A stretch of DNA of 64,000 nt, from positions 8,104,587 to 8,168,586 of the forward strand of contig CM055102.1 of assembly GCA_029204225.1 (NCBI GenBank). The letters are read 5' to 3'. The stretch's first letter is position 1. The number at the start of each line of letters is the position of its first letter. Of this stretch, positions 60,552-64,000 are shown one piece after another. A program made the translations under genes and the position numbers. The stretch comes from Diphasiastrum complanatum (Eukaryota > Streptophyta > Lycopodiopsida > Lycopodiales > Lycopodiaceae). The notes below the pieces were generated by a model. The model was not told where the DNA came from. It did not search any database and worked only from the letters and a program-made list of their open reading frames with translations.

Positions 60552-61540
60552 TGAGTTAATTTATAATCACAGTCGTTTTGATTACGTAGCCAAACTTTTA
60601 TTAATAAAGCATCAAAAGAATTATTTATCGCGAAAGATTCGCGAAGAGAGAGACTAGGCTCGATTGATAATTAGTCGCAAATGATTCGTGAAAGACAAGA
60701 CCAAATATTAGTCGTCTACTGATTGATTACCAAATTGAGCAACTGGAAAAGTCAGATAGAATAAAAACAAGCATAGCAATACCGACACAAATCTGAATGC
60801 AACACAAAGAGCTGTTATCAGATTTAAGCATATCAAATATACATGTCAATAATGCGGTAGAGCACAAGACAATAGCGGACGAAACCGTGTGCTCTACAAA
60901 GCTAATTCAATCTGTAAAGGAATGAGACCTTATTACTGACAATAAAGAATCAATGCATAGAGCATCTACTTTTGTCTATCTCTAATAAGCTTCTAATGTT
61001 GAATTTACACACTTGATCTTCAATCAATGATCTCTGATCAATCAATCTCATCAAACTCTCGTCGAACTGAATACTCAAATGGTATCCAGTATATATACAC
61101 AATATTACAGGCGTGCAGATGAAGAAAGTACAGAGTGGATGTGCTGTCTATAGGAGATCGTGGGTGGCTGCAATCATTGTCCAGTCAGTTAGCGCAGCTG
61201 CATGGGGTGAGCGTGAAAAGGGTGCGACGCCAGTCTTTGCTGAAGTGAACATTGGTGAAGATGCGAAAAATGCGTCACTCTTACAAAATAGCCTCAGGAT
61301 TAGATTTACAGGGTGCTTTTGCTTTACAGCACCTTCGGCATTCAGGAAGACAGTGTCACCTTTTGCACATGTCACCAAAACACGTGTAAAAATACAGTGT
61401 CGCGATTCTTTCGCCTTTTCTTCACCTGTGAGAATTTGTATGTAAATATGCAGACTGCGCGACAATGTGAGTAAGAATGCAGCATAAATGGAGGCAGATT
61501 AAAAATGGAATTTAGGAGAGTAGAGGAAATAAACTCAACA
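60552..61540 (-). repeat. Copia LTR of the E10 family inserted in E10 RT
   Basis: About 990 bp, starting TGTTGAGTTTATTTCC on the minus strand. GTGTATATATACT (about 61089) is a possible TATA box. It separates RT residues ending SEFDMTDL from the RNase H part, and about 60 codons are missing. No internal region follows, so it is a solo or truncated LTR. The left boundary is approximate. Confidence 0.8.
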
Positions 61541-61832
61541 GATCAGTCATGTCGAACTCTGAAAACAGCATTTGCTTAGCATCCTTGACCAAATTGGTAT
61601 TGTTGCTGAAGAGCAATGTATCATCCACGTATAAGGTGATGATAATGAAGGATTGTTGCACTGACTTGGAATAGACGTTGTAATCAGTAGTTCTTGGTTT
61701 GAATCCTTCTTCAATGAGGAATGTGTTGATTCTTTGAAACCAAGCTCTGGCAGACTGTTTTGAGCCGTACAGTGCTTTGTGGAGTTTACAGACATGATTC
61801 TTCATACCTTCTAGAACGTATCCTTCTAGCAC
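61541..61832 (-). pseudogene. E10 RT middle part with YVDD
   Basis: The minus strand reads LEGYVLEGMKNHVCKLHKAL, then YGSKQSARAWF, TLYVDDTLLFSNN and SEFDMTDL. It begins exactly where the oppositely oriented fragment at 61833-63419 would have to continue, since that fragment ends LNGVIQEDIYI. Confidence 0.92.
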
Positions 61833-63419
61833 TCAGAAAGAGGCATGGATACTTGTATAAATTAAGTCATTGCTTTTCTACCTCTAGTCAGGCTCTCAAT
61901 ACTTCTATTCATGCAAATAAAGGTTTACTTTGGCATTACAGACTTGGTCATTTAAATCATGCTGATGTACAACAAATGTCTAGACAATCTATTGTTCTTG
62001 ATTTCGACTATCCTCGTGAAAAAGTCGAGTTACTTGTCTGTCAAGACTGTCTAGTTGGTAAACAGACTAGAAAACCATTTAAATCAAGCCATCAGCATAT
62101 CGCTAGAGGATTGCTAGATGTTGTACATTCAGATATTTGTGGCCCGATGAAAAATCCTTCGCTGAAGGATGCCAAATATTTTATAACCTTTGTTGATGAA
62201 TTTTCCAGAAGAACTATTGTGTATTTTATAAAGAAGAAATGAGAAGCCTTCAATTACTTCAGAATCTTCAACGAGCGTGTAGAGAAGGAGACTGGAAGGA
62301 CGATCAAGGCCCTCAGGTCAGACAACGGTGGAGAATATATCTCTATCGAGTTTAAGGAGTACTGCCAAAGCCAAGACATTGAGCAGCAATTCATCACTCC
62401 TTACAGTCCTCAATCGAATGGCTTAGCCAAGAGGAAGAACCGTACCCTGGTTGAATCTGCCAAATGTATGCTAGCGCATGCATCATTGCCCAAGAGATTC
62501 TGGGCTGAAGCTGTCTCCACTACAGCTTACATCCAGAACAGATGTTCGACCAAGGCCCTCTCAGGCAAGACACCCCACGAGGTGTGGAGAGGCTCTAAGC
62601 CTTCTTTGAAGAACCTAAGAGTGTTTGGGTGCATTGCCTACATGCAGATCCCAAAAGACACGAGGAAGAAATTGGACTTCCAAGGTCTCAAGACCATCCT
62701 GATTGGATATACTTCATCTGATAATACTTATAAGTTGTATGATCCTGATACCCAGCAAATCTTGTATAGCCAGGATACAGTCTTTATCGAGGATCAGTTC
62801 GTCGACCTCAAAGGCAAGGATATTGCTCAAAAAGAACCTTCATCACCTACCATTTACACGACAATTCGAGCTTCTGGCTCAGGCGTGTCTATTCTCGACC
62901 CACTTCGTGACAGCGAATCAGACGAAGATGTTGCTGCTACCCAGTAACAACTCCCAGGAGCGGTTCATCAGTCGAATCCTCCCAGAAGATCAAGCCGAGT
63001 GCACACAGTTTGTTTGTCTCTTGATACAGGAACCAATGACAGTCGAAGAGGCACTCAGCCGACCAGACTCTGATCTCTGGAGAGAAGCTATGGACAAAGA
63101 GTATTCCTCTCTGATCAAGAACCAGACATGGTCGTTAGTCGAAGCTCCTATTGGTTGCAATATCATTTATTGCAAATGGATCTTTAAGATCAAATACAAT
63201 TCCAACGGAGCAATTGATCGAAGGAAGGCAAGACTGGTAGCACGAGGATTCACCCAGATCCCGAATGTCGACTGCAGTGAGACTTTCAGTCCACTAGTCA
63301 AACGTTCGTCAGTCCGAATGCTCATGTCTTATGCTGCAGCTGCCGAACTCGAAGTACATCAACTTGATGTACAAACAGCCTATCTGAATGGAGTTATACA
63401 AGAAGATATCTACATTTAG
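61833..63419 (+). pseudogene. E10 integrase to RT N-terminus, inverted segment
   Basis: Plus-strand order: GAG_pre-integrase HHCC (LLWHYRLGHLNHAD, CQDCLVGKQ) and integrase with HSDICGP (about 62130), RSDNGGEY (about 62320) and QSNGLAKRKNRT. In the last motif the usual GVAE reads GLAK, so the catalytic Glu is replaced by Lys. The C-terminal block FGCIAYMQIPKDTRKK follows. A frameshift near 62945 leads to RT (MTVEEALSRPDSDLW, CKWIFKIKYNSNGAI, QLDVQTAYLNGVIQ). A stop near 62240 also interrupts it. The segment is reversed relative to the rest of E10. Confidence 0.9.
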
Positions 63420-63481
63420 AGAGTAGCTTAGACTGATCATTTGCAAAGCTTAATCTCACAGTGCCTTCACCTTTAATAGTC
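63420..63481 (-). pseudogene. E10 protease-region remnant
   Basis: The minus strand reads TIKGEGTVRLSFANDQSK, the conserved Copia stretch just after the protease active site. It is the outer flank of the inverted segment and shows that E10 as a whole is minus-oriented. Short, so moderately certain. Confidence 0.65.
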
Positions 63482-63967
63482 TGTATAAAGTCCTCAATCC
63501 AAGGATCCTATTCTAAGCATGCCAGTCACAAGCAACACAAAGGAACCTAATGGTGGACAAACCAACCCAACCAAACCTAGATCGAACGAATCTAGCCCCC
63601 AAGCTATGGATCAATCACAAAGAGGAGTATGGCATCACACCAACAACATCCTGCCACCGGTCATGCTATCAAGCATACACTTGTGAGAGCCCAATATACC
63701 CTCCAAGGCCCATGCACCACTAATAGTGCACTGTGACACCTCACTGGACACCTTTGCAGCCTATCTGGGCCACGTCATCCAGTTCCCCAATGACTCACTG
63801 ATAGACCCATACAAATCCACCATCAAGTGTTTAGGCCTACAACCATTAATTATGACCATGTACACATAAGGGCCCCAATGCCCTTATAGTTACAATTAAC
63901 TTACGAGTTGTTGGTCTACCGGTCCCTAGCGTGGACACGCTATCCGAGACCAGTCATGGGCATGACA
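63482..63967 (-). repeat. Gypsy 3' LTR (486 bp) with purine tract
   Basis: On the minus strand a tract (AATAAGGGGGAAAGAA, about 63968-63983) precedes TGTCATGCCCATGAC. The LTR ends TTATACA at 63482. It is the same family as 44643-45007. The rest of the element lies beyond the window, apart from the last few bases of pol-proximal sequence to 64000. Confidence 0.88.
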
Positions 63968-64000
63968 TTCTTTCCCCCTTATTCAAGTTCTATCCTCAGA

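Overview
The window looks like nuclear DNA of a land plant with a large, repeat-dominated genome. It is built almost entirely of nested Ty1/Copia and Ty3/Gypsy LTR retrotransposons. Where primer-binding sites (PBS) are visible they match plant initiator-Met tRNA (TGGTATCAGAG type). One Gypsy copy ends in a chromodomain (chromovirus), and the microsatellites are long AT/GT/GA tracts. I found no host gene, tRNA, rRNA or CRISPR, and I cannot name the species. Element names below (E, G, L) are my own labels.

Layout. 1-4295: 3' part of Copia E1, whose polyprotein is still uninterrupted, with its 3' LTR. 4296-6090: non-coding DNA with a 33-bp tandem repeat and (AT)(GT) tracts. 6088-9034: Copia E2, deleted down to LTR + RT/RNase H + LTR, running into a 153-bp hairpin and two long (GA)n tracts. 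11063-13527: minus-strand miniature Copia derivative. 13740-17768 and 21245-24955: two minus-strand copies (G1, G2) of a Gypsy element that carries an extra long coiled-coil ORF downstream of integrase. Copia pieces E4, a gag-protease relic and LTR-C lie between them. 24962-29112: Copia E3 (5' LTR, PBS, most of the polyprotein) inserted in G2.

29650-40285: minus-strand Copia E5, E6 and E8. E6 is split by a 4.6-kb non-coding LTR element (LARD-like) flanked by identical 101-bp direct repeats. 42779-45020: Copia E7 (5' LTR, PBS, gag) cut by a Gypsy LTR. 45021-51720: no recognised gene, several perfect inverted repeats. 51725-52695: Copia E9 relic. 52696-59502: minus-strand chromovirus G3 with 5' LTR, PBS, gag, protease, RT, RNase H, integrase and chromodomain, pol broken by stops and frameshifts. 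59503-63481: minus-strand Copia E10 with an internal inversion and an inserted LTR. 63482-64000: start of another minus-strand Gypsy 3' end.

How the parts relate. The pieces do not form pathways; they form a stratigraphy. E3 lies in G2, E4 in G1, E8 and the LARD-like element in E6, a Gypsy LTR in E7, and G3 in the LTR of E10. Most coding regions are pseudogenes. E1 is the only polyprotein without a visible lesion, though its N-terminus and 5' LTR lie outside the window. The items I rate most worth checking are the 3' ORF of the G1/G2 Gypsy family, the 101-bp duplication around the LARD-like element, the repeated stem-loops in that element's leader, the long hairpin at 8703-9034, and a CACACGTGTG palindrome shared by several Copia LTR families.
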